Assembly (NCBI GenBank): GCA_013180625.2
Contig: SNVD02004657.1
Span: forward strand, 62,001 to 126,000
Reading direction: 5' to 3'
Origin: Boswellia sacra
Taxonomy: Eukaryota > Streptophyta > Magnoliopsida > Sapindales > Burseraceae
DNA length: 64,000 bases
The number at the start of each line of letters is the position of its first letter. Position 1 is the stretch's first letter. Below the pieces are notes generated by a model, which was not told the origin of the DNA, ran no database searches, and saw only the letters and a program-made list of their open reading frames with translations. Below are positions 1 through 11,171 of the stretch, one piece after another. Made by a program: the position numbers and the translations under genes.

Positions 1-1061
1 ATATTGATGATTTGTACATTACCCTTCATGCATCTCAAATGCATACTCATTTGTATTTCTTTTACGTATTACTTGTAGGATAACATACATATACATCTTG
101 CATTTTTTTTGTTCAGCTCATTTGCCTTTAATCAAATTATCAAATCATAGGGTACAACATTTGCCTTGTTCTACATGTCATTGAGTTTGTTTTAATTTTG
201 GAATCCAATCTCACGTTAATTTGTACTTTATGTGACGAAACTCCTGTTTATTAAACTTTTCCGTCTTTGATTAGGATATTGCACATACTGATTTTCTTTT
301 CTTTTCTTAAATAGAATATGATAATGCATTCTCTTTTCCTAATTGGATTAATGTTATATTTACATTAGGGATTCTACTCAAAACACAGTAGCTTTAGGAT
401 TTGTTTCATAGTATGGCTATGTATAATGTAAGAATGTGCATTTTTCTTCACCAAGTTTTCTTGTCTTAATTGTTCTCACCATGTACTCATCTTCTAAGCA
501 GCTCCAAAGTCTCGGTCATGGCCTTTCAAGAAACTTCATACGTTAATTGATCTCAGGGTCTCAACGACAATCATTCTTAAAAGGACCCTGTGACTCATGA
601 AGTTGTTCCACCCCTAATTACAAATGTTTTTTTTTTTGAAGAAAATTAAAGATTATTCAGTTGAGGGAGAAAACTATGATTCCTCTTCTTCCCCAAAATG
701 GTACAATTCTTGATATGCATCTTGTAATTCTTGATATGCATCTCATAACTCTTCTAAATATGCATCTTGCAACTTGTCTTTGGAAAGATCCATAATCCGG
801 TCTATATTCCAAGAATCTCATTGAAAAAAAAAAACAATAACCTGCTCTAATACCAATGTTTTTTCTTCTCAAGAGGAAAATCGTGAAGCATCTTCTTCTG
901 GAGTTAACCTTGAAGTCTTCAATCATATTGTTCAAGATTTTTCTGATTTATCCAGAGGACTAATCAGTGTCATGTTCTCATATTGTATGTGATAGGTTGA
1001 TGTCTTTTTCTTCTGGCTGTGTTGAATTGATTCAAGTATCTCAGAATAATATCGTTGCACA
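1..1061. other. Intergenic, possible copia debris
   Basis: No gene is supported here. Around 840-860 the minus strand reads like a tRNA-Met primer-binding site of copia elements (ATTGGTATTAGAGC, seen on the plus strand as GCTCTAATACCAAT). It is followed by short gag-like fragments that continue on the other side of the MITE at 1070-1347. The short ORFs show no recognisable domain. Confidence 0.35.
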
Positions 1062-1069
1062 TTCTCATT

Positions 1070-1347
1070 TAGGGGTGTGTAAATTAACCCGACCCGATCG
1101 GGTTGGTCGGGTTAATCGGGTTTTTATCGAGTCAGTATTGAATAGTAACCCGAAATCGGGTTGTAACAATCGAGTTTAAACAGTGTCGGGTCGTAATCGG
1201 GTTTGAATAGTGTGAGCAAATATAATTAAACTCGATTAACCTGACCCGACCCGATCAGGTTTGTCGGGTTACAAACGGGTTTATGTTTTTAAAAACCCGA
1301 ATCCGAGTCCAAAATCCATAACCCGACCTGACCCGTGTGCACCCCTA
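1070..1347. mobile_element. hAT-type MITE with CCCGACC-rich interior
   Basis: This 278-bp element starts TAGGGGTGTG and ends with the inverted complement CACCCCTA. It is flanked by a perfect 8-bp duplication, TTCTCATT, at 1062-1069 and 1348-1355. An 8-bp duplication with a TAGGG-type terminus is characteristic of hAT transposons. The interior is packed with copies of CCCGA/TCGGG in both orientations and has no coding capacity, so it would depend on a transposase supplied in trans. The perfect duplication suggests a fairly recent insertion. Confidence 0.88.
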
Positions 1348-1355
1348 TTCTCATT

Positions 1356-2640
1356 CCAATGCAGCTAGGAACACTAAAGCTTCACTACTATCTCATTCTA
1401 AGTTGGTTTTGTCATCTTGGCATAAAAACAATGGGAGATAGTGATTGATCAATTGAATTTTTGGTTTTTGGTTCTTTTAATAATTGTCAGTTTGGTTTAG
1501 TTTGGTTTCCGGTATGTGTCTTGAGCGTGCATCATAGCTTGGTATGTATGTGTGTTAGCTTGCTAAGTCAGCTTTTAGTTTGTGTTTAATAATTGCTTAC
1601 AATGTTTTAACGTTAGCCTCAATTCCATTGTTATTTCAGTCGGTTGCTTCTTCATTTTATTAATTCCTTTTTGTCTCTTTAATTGTTTGTCATTAAAGGT
1701 TTTTCCTCCAAGACGCCAAAAGAGGAGATTATTGGGAAACTTGTGCTGGAATATTTGTTTGATTGTGTGAAAAAAGAATTAATTTTATAAACTTCGGTTA
1801 TAATGGTTTTGTATGTAGGATATATATATTAACCATGGTTTCATTATCTTATTCATTTATCTCTCTATTGTTTTATTTACTCATTTAGTGTCTTGTCCTT
1901 GACTTTAGTTATCTTATCTCTAATCAGCTCTTGAGTTTTACGTAAATATCTTACTAAGTTGAGTTTGAATATAATTGTGTTCATCTAAAGAAGTTAGGAT
2001 AAGAGTTGAACATTCAACTCAGTTTTGAAGTGATTAAATTATCTCATGGTGAGCTCAATGTGTACATGTTCAACTTAGCTCCTGGATGATGATCAACCGA
2101 TTTTGAATTCAAATCCATTAATGTTCTCTTGTAATCAAAATTCAAACTTCTTGGTAAGGATTTATGCAAGGTTCAAAATTGAAACAATATTGGTGAAGCA
2201 TTTTTGCCAGTTCAATTGATGTTGATAATGATTCTTGTAAGTTTCAAAGTTTCCACAGATATGTTTATCTCTTCATCCCTGTCTCTGCTCAAACCGTGTA
2301 GCTGTATAAAAGAAGGCAATGGCATGTTGAATGCATCCACGTTAGGACCCAAGTGTGAGGGAAAAGCTTCAAAGAGTCATGGACAATTTTTTCATTTAGA
2401 AAGATTTTGTTTCTCAAAGCATTGAGATTGATAAACTGATTATCTTTTCTCAATGTATCTGTTCTAGATTATCTCCTCTTCATCTATTCTAATTATTTTA
2501 TTTTGATGTGAGGAATGTCTCAAGATGAAAAGGTGTTCAGGTAATGTAAAAATTCAGAAGAACTTGTTTACAAAAGCTAAGATATAGAACAGAGGGAGTC
2601 TGTTACTGAAGGATTCTGTAGGTTGTAAGTCCTACATGTG
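1356..2640. other. Intergenic, no gene recognised
   Basis: AT-rich sequence with short ORFs of at most about 70 codons, none showing a familiar domain. Nothing further can be supported. Confidence 0.5.
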
Positions 2641-2760
2641 GTGTAAACATTTGAATACATAGTGAAGTTCTCACGCTTGAAATAGTCTCCGCAAATGTAG
2701 GTTATTAAGAACCGAACCACGTTAAAATTATTTGTCTCAAATTATTTTACGTTGATTATT
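2640..2760. mobile_element. Fragment of a copia-type LTR end
   Basis: The stretch ending ACCGAACCACGTTAAA followed by TTTGTCTC resembles the 3' part of many plant copia LTRs. The same ACCGAACCACGTTAAA string recurs at about 3376-3391, so this is probably a truncated relative of the LTR there. No boundaries or target duplication could be set. Confidence 0.4.
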
Positions 2761-3005
2761 ATTTCCATGCTTAATTAATTGTGTTTACATTGCCTTCAAT
2801 ACAATTTGGCAATAACTAATCCAGTCTAACAAATTAAGTTTTAAATAATACTACACCTACAACTAATTTACAACCAACTTTTCTTACTAAATTGGGCAAA
2901 CTATCACTGAATTAGTAAAAAATGATAATAAACGAAAGAAATTAAATTAAATAACATTGTAATTATCGATCCACTAATATTTTGACAACTAATCTTGTAA
3001 AATAT

Positions 3006-3490
3006 GTTAGGATTTGTGACTCATTTCCAAATTCAAGTTAACTTCTACAAACAATAGGAAAAGTACAACGAATAGGAAGTTGGAGTTGTTAAATAAATAG
3101 GAGCCTACTCCTATTAGGAATAAAAGATCCCTACATAAACCTATAAATATAAAAGTTGATAATCAATTCTAGGTATGAGAAAGGGATTAGACACAAAGGT
3201 AGTAAAAGAGATTATTAAAACACTGAGTGAGCAAGTGAAATGGGAAATAGTTTCAGGGCTATAGAGTATTGGGTATTAGGTAGAATACCAAGTTTAGTGT
3301 GTTATATCTTATACTCTTATATATTTATGATATAGTGAATTTATCTACTCATCTGTGAACATAGGCAATCAATACCGAACCACGTTAAATATGGTGTCTC
3401 TTTATGTATTTGATTTAGTTTTTCACTAATTAATTATCAATCTTGATATCAAATATATTTTCACATAATCTCTTACAAAATAAATTGGTT
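3006..3490 (+). mobile_element. Probable solo or truncated copia-type LTR
   Basis: The region opens with TGTTAGGATTTGTGACTC, has a TATA-like CCTATAAATATAA near 3139, and later contains ACCGAACCACGTTAAA followed by GTGTCTC. That order is typical of Tork-like copia LTRs (promoter, then R/U5). No gag or pol follows and no clear target duplication was found, so the 3' limit is approximate. Confidence 0.42.
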
Positions 3491-3836
3491 ATTAATGAGA
3501 TGTTGGTGTATTACTCTTTAAGTTTTAGCATTCAGTTCATGTGTTAGCATTTACTATTGATTAAGTACTATTTATTATAGTATCTCAGTTATGCAATGTA
3601 AGTAAAAGGAAAATAAAACTCTATGCAATAACTAGCGTACTTTGAATGCAGACTTTGTTCCATTGTGGTTATAATCCATAAACTTATAAGGTAAGTTGAT
3701 TACTGAAAAAATCTATACGCTGGAGATGGTATAGATATACATATTTTAATAGCATTATAGTTAAAGAAATTTACATGTAGAATATGAGAAAAAATTAAAA
3801 AAAAAAAAAAAACCATTCGTAGTATATGAAATTTAT

Positions 3837-4002
3837 GAGTAATGTTATACTTACAAAATTTGTAAATAAAATCTATGTGATACAACATATTCCATTTCAT
3901 ATAATTCATCAGTATTTATTATATTAACAAATAATATTAATCATTCTATTTTCTTGATATCGCATCAACTTTGTATACAAACTTTATAAGTGTAGTATTA
4001 TT
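3837..4002. mobile_element. MITE copy, GAGTAAT family (1 of 7)
   Basis: A short AT-rich element beginning GAGTAATGTTATAC and ending near TGTAGTATTATT, with internal phrases (ACAAACTTT, TTTGTATA, ATATTATCA-like) shared with the better-defined copy at 5304-5518. It is non-coding. Boundaries are approximate because no clear duplication was found. Confidence 0.5.
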
Positions 4003-4369
4003 AAAAAATTTTATAGTAAGATACCTTGTAAATTAAATGTATATAGGTTTATCATATAATTATGATTAATGACTAATATTATAACTAATTAATTATAATT
4101 ATGATGAATTAGAGGTGTGCATATAGAACATGATATATCAATTTTCTAGGAGAATGGGTTAATGACAATGGGACCCTGAGGTTTGGGGAAAGCTTTTCCC
4201 CCTATTTTTTAGTTTGGACAAAGTTTGGACAAAATCATCTCACCCCTATTGTCGGAAAAGTTACATTTAATCTCCACTTTAACACTTTCATTAAAAGACA
4301 CTTAACAATGTAAGGTTATTAAAGTCTTTTTGTTATTAAATGTTAAACAATAAAATTCTATTGCACTTA

Positions 4370-5640
4370 TGTCTTGAACCCGCGACCTCTAAACTAAAAA
4401 TAACTTATGAACCACCCAAGCAATGTGACATTCAATAGCATGTTGCAACTATTTTATTTAGTATAACATTGAATATAAATCATGAAATTAAATATTAATT
4501 GATGATGATAAATAAATAATTTAAAACTTAATAAATATATTTATTATTAAAAATATAAGTTAATGATGATAAATAAATGTTATAAAAGTTACAATTTAAA
4601 AGATAATATTTTAATAAATTGTAAATATGTTATAAGTTAATGATGATAAATAAATGTTATAAAAATTATTAATTTAAGATAATATTTTAATAAATGATAA
4701 ATATGTTATAATTTGTACATCTATTTATTATAATTTTAAATTATTTATTTATCATCATCAATATATTTTAAATTAACAAAATATCTATTATTTATTTATC
4801 ATCATGAACTTATATTTTTAACTATAAATCTAGTTATTATAATTATAAATCATTTATTTATCATCATCAACATATTTTAAATTAACATATTTTAATGTAA
4901 AAGTTAAAATGTATATTGATGATGATAAATAAATAACTTAAAATTATAATAAATAGATTTATAAAGTATAACATATTTTACAACATTTATTTATCATTAT
5001 TAACTTATATTTTTAATTATAAATCTATTTATTATAATTTTAATTTATTTATTTATCATCATTAATATATTTTAAATTAACAATTTTTTATTATTTATTT
5101 ATTATCATTAACTTATATTTTTAATTATAAATCTATTTTTTATAATTATAAATTATTTATTTATCATTATCAACGTATTTTTAACTTTTAAATTAACAAT
5201 TTTACTACTATTTGATTCGCATTGTTTATTCTTCATTTTAAAGTGATTAGCTCTATGATATGTTTCTCATATTTTTAATTGTAAATTTCATGATTTATAT
5301 TTAAGAGTAATACTACTATTACAAACTACTTATACAAACTCACCCATACAAATTGACGTGGCATAATGTGATTTGATAAATAAATGTAGTGATTTGATAA
5401 ATATATATTACTAATAAATGATATTAATTAACATGGATGATGTGACCATCATATAGGGATGCTACATCAGTTTGTATCTGTGAGTTTGTATAAATAATTT
5501 ATATGAGTAACATTACTCTATATTTAATGTTATATTAAATAAAATTGTTGCAAGTTAACATGATTACGTATCACATTATCAGGGTGGTTCATAAGTTAGT
5601 TTTAATAAAGAGATCACGAATTCGAGCAAGATGGAATACG
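4370..5640. repeat. Foldback inverted repeat with TGATGATAAATAAAT units
   Basis: From about 4490 to 5170 the sequence repeatedly alternates TGATGATAAATAAAT with its complement ATTTATTTATCATCA, spaced by AT-rich linkers. The outer arms are also inverted: CTTATGAACCACCC lies near 4405 and its complement GGGTGGTTCATAAG near 5583. The whole could fold into a long hairpin. The MITE at 5304-5518 is inserted into the right arm. Confidence 0.65.
5304..5518. mobile_element. MITE copy, GAGTAAT family, best-defined copy
   Basis: A 215-bp non-coding element whose termini are inverted (AGAGTAATACTAC at the left, GTAACATTACTC at the right). It is bracketed by a perfect 8-bp duplication TATATTTA at 5296-5303 and 5519-5526. 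It serves as the reference copy for six looser relatives in the window. Eight-bp duplications point to hAT-type mobilisation, although 9 bp cannot be excluded. Confidence 0.75.
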
Positions 5641-7298
5641 ATTTTTTTATTTAACATTTAAGTGTTCTTTATCGAAAATGTTAAAATGGGGGTCAAATAT
5701 CACTTTTTAAATTATGGGAGTGACCAGTTATTTAGCCCGAATCGTGGAGGTGCCACTGTATTTCCACCTTTTTTAAAACGTCTGAAATGCTCCTTAACGT
5801 CAGCAAATAGACCATAATGTCCTTCAATTAAGGGGTTGACTCAATTAAATAATAAACAAAATCTATAAAAACAAGAAATAAAAAATTTTATACGATTATA
5901 TAACAGTAAACAAAATACAATCACCGTTGATTTCAAATTCAGGAATCTTAATTTAAAATAATAATAATAAGAAGAAAAACTAAAAACCCATCACAAATTC
6001 AAGACACTTAATTTTTCTAAAAAAGTAAGAACAAAACTAAAAATCCATCATAAATCCCCATCACCATTTCTCCACACGACACAATCACAACCAGCATCTT
6101 CATCGTACAAACCTTAAACCTGTTCATCATAAAACCTCAATCTCACACTACAATTAGTGATGAAGCAAACCCAGATTACTACAACTGCTTCCAACATAAC
6201 CAAAACAAAATATTCAAAGTTCAAAAGGACAACTCATCAATCTGAATCTCTCTCTCTCTTGTTGTTTTCTATTTCTTAAATTGATTTAAAAAAAAAAACA
6301 ACGGGATAAGCCCAAACAAAACAAAGTTGATATTGATGAGCAAAATTGAAACGAAGTGATAGAAACCAAAAATTAAAAAAATAATAACAAAAAACCGATA
6401 TTGGCTCTAGCGATTCAAATACATTACAAATTCAAGTCTTCTTCGTGTCTTTGTTAAATCCTATTTCCTCTCTGTCAAAATCTTTTTCATGGTGAAATCT
6501 GATTGTTACAAAGATTAGAAAAGCAAAACCTTAATAAAATAATAATCCACAAAAGTGAAAACCCAAATCAGATATCACAATCGATGCCATAGAACCCTAA
6601 AAACAATAAAACAAAGCAAGAATTAATGAGATTTTATGGTATAGAGAGAGATAAGAGATCCTACCGAAGACAAAGCATTGGAAGGGAAGCACAAGATAGA
6701 GAAAGTGTGGAGAGAGTGGGACAGTGAGCAAATCCAATTGACTATATATGCTCGTATTTGATTTTCTGGGTTTGGGGGAGGTGCAGCGGTGAGTAGCATG
6801 CGTCGAGCTTTAGTGAAAAGCGTCGAAGCTAGCAGAGAGAAGGGGATTGGTTTAGCATGTTTGGATTCTTTTTTTTTTTTTTAATTGAATTAATAGGTAA
6901 TTTAATTTTTAATATGGTTTATTAATTTTTAACCATGCTTATATAGTGGTAGGTTAAAAATAATAGAATATGTTTACCAAATTACCCTAACCCTATTAAC
7001 TCTTAACGGTCACGGGCCGACATTAGGGGGTATTTGCGATATTAATTTTCGAAAACACTGGGGCAGTAGGTTTCCCAAACCTCAGGAGGCAAAATGTAAT
7101 TAACCCCAGAAGAAGCTAGCAATTGCAATTAGTAGAAGAGACAACAAACGATAGAGACTGCTGCATGGTGATTTTAACTTTGTCCAAAGCTGAGAAAGTG
7201 ACGAATATAGGTGAAAGGGCGTCCACTCGTCTCTGTTGTTGGCTTCTTAACAATCTTCCAATTGCAAGGACTGGACGGCCTTGGCCTTTCTTTTCTTA

Positions 7299-7336
7299 CT
7301 CTCTCTCTCTCTCTCACACTCACACTCACACTCTAA
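7299..7336. repeat. CT / CACACT microsatellite upstream of GA20ox
   Basis: A (CT)n tract followed by repeats of CACACT lies about 125 bp upstream of the TATA box. Pyrimidine-rich tracts are common in plant promoters; no function is claimed. Confidence 0.8.
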
Positions 7337-7458
7337 TTTTTTTTTTTTTCCTACTCTCTAAGGTAATGTTTATCTTCAATTATGTTTAAGTACTGCTTGG
7401 CCATGTCAATATTTTCTCCTGTCTTTCTATATACGATTCTATCCATCAATTTGCACCT

Positions 7459-7468
7459 CTATATATAG
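7459..7468 (+). promoter_or_regulatory. Putative TATA box of GA20ox gene
   Basis: CTATATATAG lies about 100 bp before the chosen ATG at 7568, giving an expected transcription start near 7495 and a short leader. It is the only good TATA-like match in the immediate upstream region. Confidence 0.55.
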
Positions 7469-7567
7469 CTTCTTTGCCACCAACCTCTTTGCATAATTCC
7501 TGCTTGCTTGTTTGTGCTTCTTTGGAAACAAATTAAAATCCATCATATATTGCGCCCATTTTTTGCA

Positions 7568-9744
7568 ATGTCTCTCCTAATGAACTCAAACGATTCCTCT
7601 CTTGGTTTATGCCCTCCATTAATGGAGAAAAAAGATAGTAATGAGGCTTATGTTTTTGACCACTGTAAGCTGCAAAGCCAAGCAAATATCCCAAGGGAGT
7701 TCGTTTGGCCTGAGGGGGATTTGAATCATACCCAAGTGGACGAACTAAACGAGCCCTTAGTAGACTTGGAAGGATTCTTAAGAGGTGATGAAAGGGCAAC
7801 CGCTGAAGCTGCCAAGCTTATCCGAAAAGCATGTTTAGAACATGGCTTCTTCCAAGTAACCAACCATGGCATCGATGCAAGTCTCGTCCGCGCAGCAGAA
7901 GATGAGATTGATTCTATCTTCAAGCTCCCCCTTGAGAAGAAACTCAGCGCTTTGAAAAAGCCAACCTCTCTTTGGGGATACTCTGGTGCTCATGCCACTC
8001 GTTTCTCATCAAAGTTGCCTTGGAAGGAGACCTTTTCATTCTGTTACCATGAGAATGACTCCAATCCTGTTGCGCTTGATTACTTCAAATCTGCTCTAGG
8101 AGAAGACTTTGAAGGAACAGGGTAAGTTTATAGTAACATAATATGTATTTAAAATAATAAAATTCCATTTGGTAAGTCCATCGTAAAAGCTAAAAACTGC
8201 TAAACAAAGAATTTTTTTTTTTAATTATTTTGTAATAGTTCACAAATCAAACGGTAAATAGATCACCTGTGAAAGGCTCAAGATATAACCATGTTGAAAA
8301 CTGATAACAGTTTATTAGATCAGTTTTTACCGTTAAATCATAATTGAAGGTTTAATATATATGACTTAATGAATATTAATGTTTCAGTAATGTTATCGAA
8401 TAAGAGCACCGTTGTTATATTTTTGTATTTACAATTTTGTACAATATTGCTTTTGTTGTAGGTTGGTTTATCAAAGGTACTGTAAGGAAATGAAAAAATT
8501 ATCTGGAGTGATTTTTGAATTATTGGGTATAAGCTTGGGACTCGATCGTTGGCACTATAAGAAATTTTTCGAAGATAGCTATTCAATAATGAGATGCAAC
8601 TCCTATCCCCCTTGCAATAATTCAAGTCTCACTTTTGGCACTGGTCCTCATACTGACCCAAACTCCATTACAATTCTTCATCAAGATCAAGTTGCCGGGC
8701 TTCAGGTTTTTACTCGCAACAAGTGGCATTTAATCCAACCTCGCAAGGATGCCCTAGTCATAAATCTTGGTGACACCTTTGTGGTAAATTAATCTTCTCT
8801 CATATCAATAATTTCTTAATTTCAAACTTTTTGACATAATTTAATTAATTTATTTCAAAGTTAATAATATCTTGTAAATAGATGAACACAGTATTAGACA
8901 AATAAATTAACCAATTTGATATGACAAGCTAATTTATGAAGTGGTTTACAATTAAGAGACTAATCACCATTTCCAAATGTAATTGCAAAGGAAAAGACAG
9001 GTGTAGGACAGTACTGGATTAACGATATCTTATATTAAGATTAAGATATCTAAAAGCTTTTCGAAATGACATTATAGTGCAATAGCAAGTGATACTCCAC
9101 CTCAACATATTGGAATGTAGCCATCTAGCTAAACTCTTCTAAATTTCTTGCCAACTGCTAACTCACTATTCGACACTCTTCGAGATCCGTGTTGTGACAT
9201 AATGTACTCGCAACACAAGTGGGTCCTTCACTATGTAAAATAATTCTTATTTGAAATAGATATACTTGTAGAAATGGCTGAGAATAGATAGACAAGTTTA
9301 GAATTTTCTGAAGCAATAGATAAATAATATATATATTTGGACGATTATGGAAATAGTGACAAAAAATTTATGATAAATAATGTTATCTGCTTTTGTATAA
9401 AATAAATAATAAAAAGTCTAAGATTGTATAGTGGATATGTTTGTTTTTTTTATTGTCTCTTTGATACGTAGGCATTATCTAATGGGATATACAAGAGCTG
9501 CATGCATAGGGCAGTGGTGAACAGAGACAAAGAGAGAAAATCGTTGGTTTTTTTTGTGAGTCCAAATATGGACAAGGTGGTGACACCCCCACAAGATCTT
9601 ATTTGCAGAGAAGTGCCAAGAAAGTACCCGGACTTCACATGGTCAGATTTGTTCAAGTTCACTATTACGCATTACAGACCCGATGGAAGGACACTGGAAC
9701 ACTTCTTCCGATGGCTTGCAGCTTCCAAACCATCTCACTTCTAG
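7568..9744 (+). CDS. GA20ox: Gibberellin 20-oxidase (2OG-Fe(II) dioxygenase)
   Basis: Soluble cytosolic enzyme that oxidises C-20 of GA12/GA53 in successive steps toward GA9/GA20, a rate-limiting stage of gibberellin synthesis. Coding exons are 7568-8121, 8462-8783 and 9472-9744. Phases match and the junctions are GT-AG, giving 382 aa, close to the usual 370-385. The three-exon layout is the family norm. Visible signatures: LPWKET (150-155), GTGPHTDP with iron ligands His248 and Asp250, LHQDQV, third ligand His304, and Arg314-x-Ser316 for 2-oxoglutarate. The N-terminal PREFVWPEGDL is also family-like. The start was chosen at MSLL; the upstream in-frame extension has no ATG support and overlaps the leader. 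The usual NYYPPCQKP motif reads NSYPPCNNS here (231-239), an oddity. GA20ox genes are typically under gibberellin feedback, but no specific element was identified. Confidence in the family is very high; the paralogue is unknown. Confidence 0.96.
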
Positions 9745-10006
9745 TCGTTTTGGACTCTTCTGGGACTCTTGGACGACTTGCTTGGCTTATTATAATAATA
9801 GTAAATAATAATAATATTCTCTCTTTCTTTCTATCACATTCACTAGATGTGTTCAATGATATTATAATTAGCTTGATTTATAAGTAGTTACATAGCATAC
9901 GCCAAAGATCTTCTCATGATCTGTACTTGATTTGAGATAGTTTTACTTTGGTGATTATATGAGCACATACATGTGCCTAACTAGCTCGTACATTGAGAAT
10001 TAGTTT

Positions 10007-10019
10007 AATAAAATAAAAT
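10007..10019 (+). terminator. Possible poly(A) signal of GA20ox
   Basis: AATAAA-type sequence (AATAAAATAAAA) about 260 bp after the stop codon, a plausible plant near-upstream element. It cannot be confirmed without transcript data. Confidence 0.35.
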
Positions 10020-11002
10020 TTTATTCACAAGTGTACTATTGAATTTGATGTCAGTTAATTTATCGAGCGTTAAAGACTGAAGCCAAAAAGAATTTATATA
10101 GTTTTTCGGTTTGTTTGGCTAAAACTTGATTTTTTTTTTTAAATTGTCTTTAAATTTGGTTATTTTACAAAGAACCCAAATAACTAAAGAACAACCACGA
10201 CAAGGGAGAAGTACAGCTAATGCATTTATATTCAAGGAGACATTATTGATAAATTATTGGGGCCACGGCACATCAGAGAAACTTGTAGAAAATTCGTTAG
10301 TGCTTGTAAATTTCTACTTTTGCCTTTACCAAATAAATATTTCAGTTGAAAGTGATGGGGAAAGATTCAATTAATCCATAGATCGTGAATGTATAGGAGT
10401 AAGGGAGAATTAGATTTGATATCAAGCAATATCGATTAAGTAGTAATAATTTAGGGTTTATGAGAAGTAGATGCTTGTTAGATGGTCGTACAAGGTAATA
10501 TTGAATTTAACCTTTACAATATTGTTTTGGTGCGCATGCCATTTAAATTCTTTAAGGGTAATTGTTTAATAATACAACTATATCATTGAATATATAATTA
10601 TTAATTGATATAAAAAATAACTTTTCGTGTGCATACATATAACTGTCATAACACAAATTTTCTTTACACGAAAATTTTCCACTATTTGCTGTTAATTACA
10701 ATTGGATTCTAATAACAATTAAAAGAAAAGCCCTAGTAAACATATATCAAAACAATTCGACTTGAATATGTAGAAAACAAACTACATGAAATTTTTTATT
10801 AACAGCTGAGTCACCAAAAAAAAAAAAGTGATCACAGTCATCAATCAATCTCATTATTCCTAGCGCCAGCATCGAATTCGACGTCAGTTGAGTAGCACTT
10901 AGATAATCAAATGAAGAAACATTAATTGGCTCCTATATGCAAATTAGAAAACAAATAACAAAACTTATTTGTATTTGAAATGACATAACATGAATTTAAA
11001 AT

Positions 11003-11171
11003 GAGTATTTCTACATTTACAAAATCTGTACATAAAGTTTGTTTACAACATAAATGTCGCACCACTAATTAAATATCATATGACTCATCAACATTTATCA
11101 TATCATATTAATCTTTTTATTCACTTAATGCCATCAACTTTGTATATAGACTTTGTAAGTATAGCATTATT
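11003..11171. mobile_element. MITE copy, GAGTAAT family (3 of 7)
   Basis: Opens GAGTATTTCTACATTTAC, closes AAGTATAGCATTATTG, and shares the internal order ACAAA-TTGTATA-ACTTTGTA with the copies at 3837 and 58805. Non-coding; edges approximate. Confidence 0.5.

Larger units (their letters stand above)
4156..7107. mobile_element. Nested inverted-repeat element with GGGTTAAT termini
   Basis: The left edge reads GGGTTAATGACAATGGGACC, then CTGAGGTTTGGGGAAA. The right edge, read on the minus strand, is GGGGTTAATTACATTTTGCC, then TCCTGAGGTTTGGGAAA. The two ends therefore form an imperfect terminal inverted repeat about 40 bp long around a roughly 2.95-kb interior with no ORF of note. Flanking bases (AGGAGAAT / AGAAGAAG) are only partly alike, so the target duplication is uncertain. 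A second inverted-repeat unit appears nested inside (about 4200-5765). The class is unsure; it could be a MULE-like non-autonomous element. The right edge lies about 350 bp upstream of the GA20ox TATA box. Confidence 0.5.

Noticed and set aside
657..935. 92-codon minus-strand ORF
   Set aside because: Arg/Ile/Cys-rich low-complexity frame coded by short direct repeats (TTCTTGATATGCATCT), with no domain; probably decayed repeat DNA.
4480..5170. CRISPR-like regularly spaced repeats
   Set aside because: Units alternate in orientation, spacers are AT-rich and alike, and the genome is a plant nuclear one; this is an inverted-repeat element.
7508..7567. N-terminal extension of the GA20ox frame
   Set aside because: In-frame but lacks an upstream ATG, is unlike other GA20ox N-termini and overlaps the expected leader after the TATA box.
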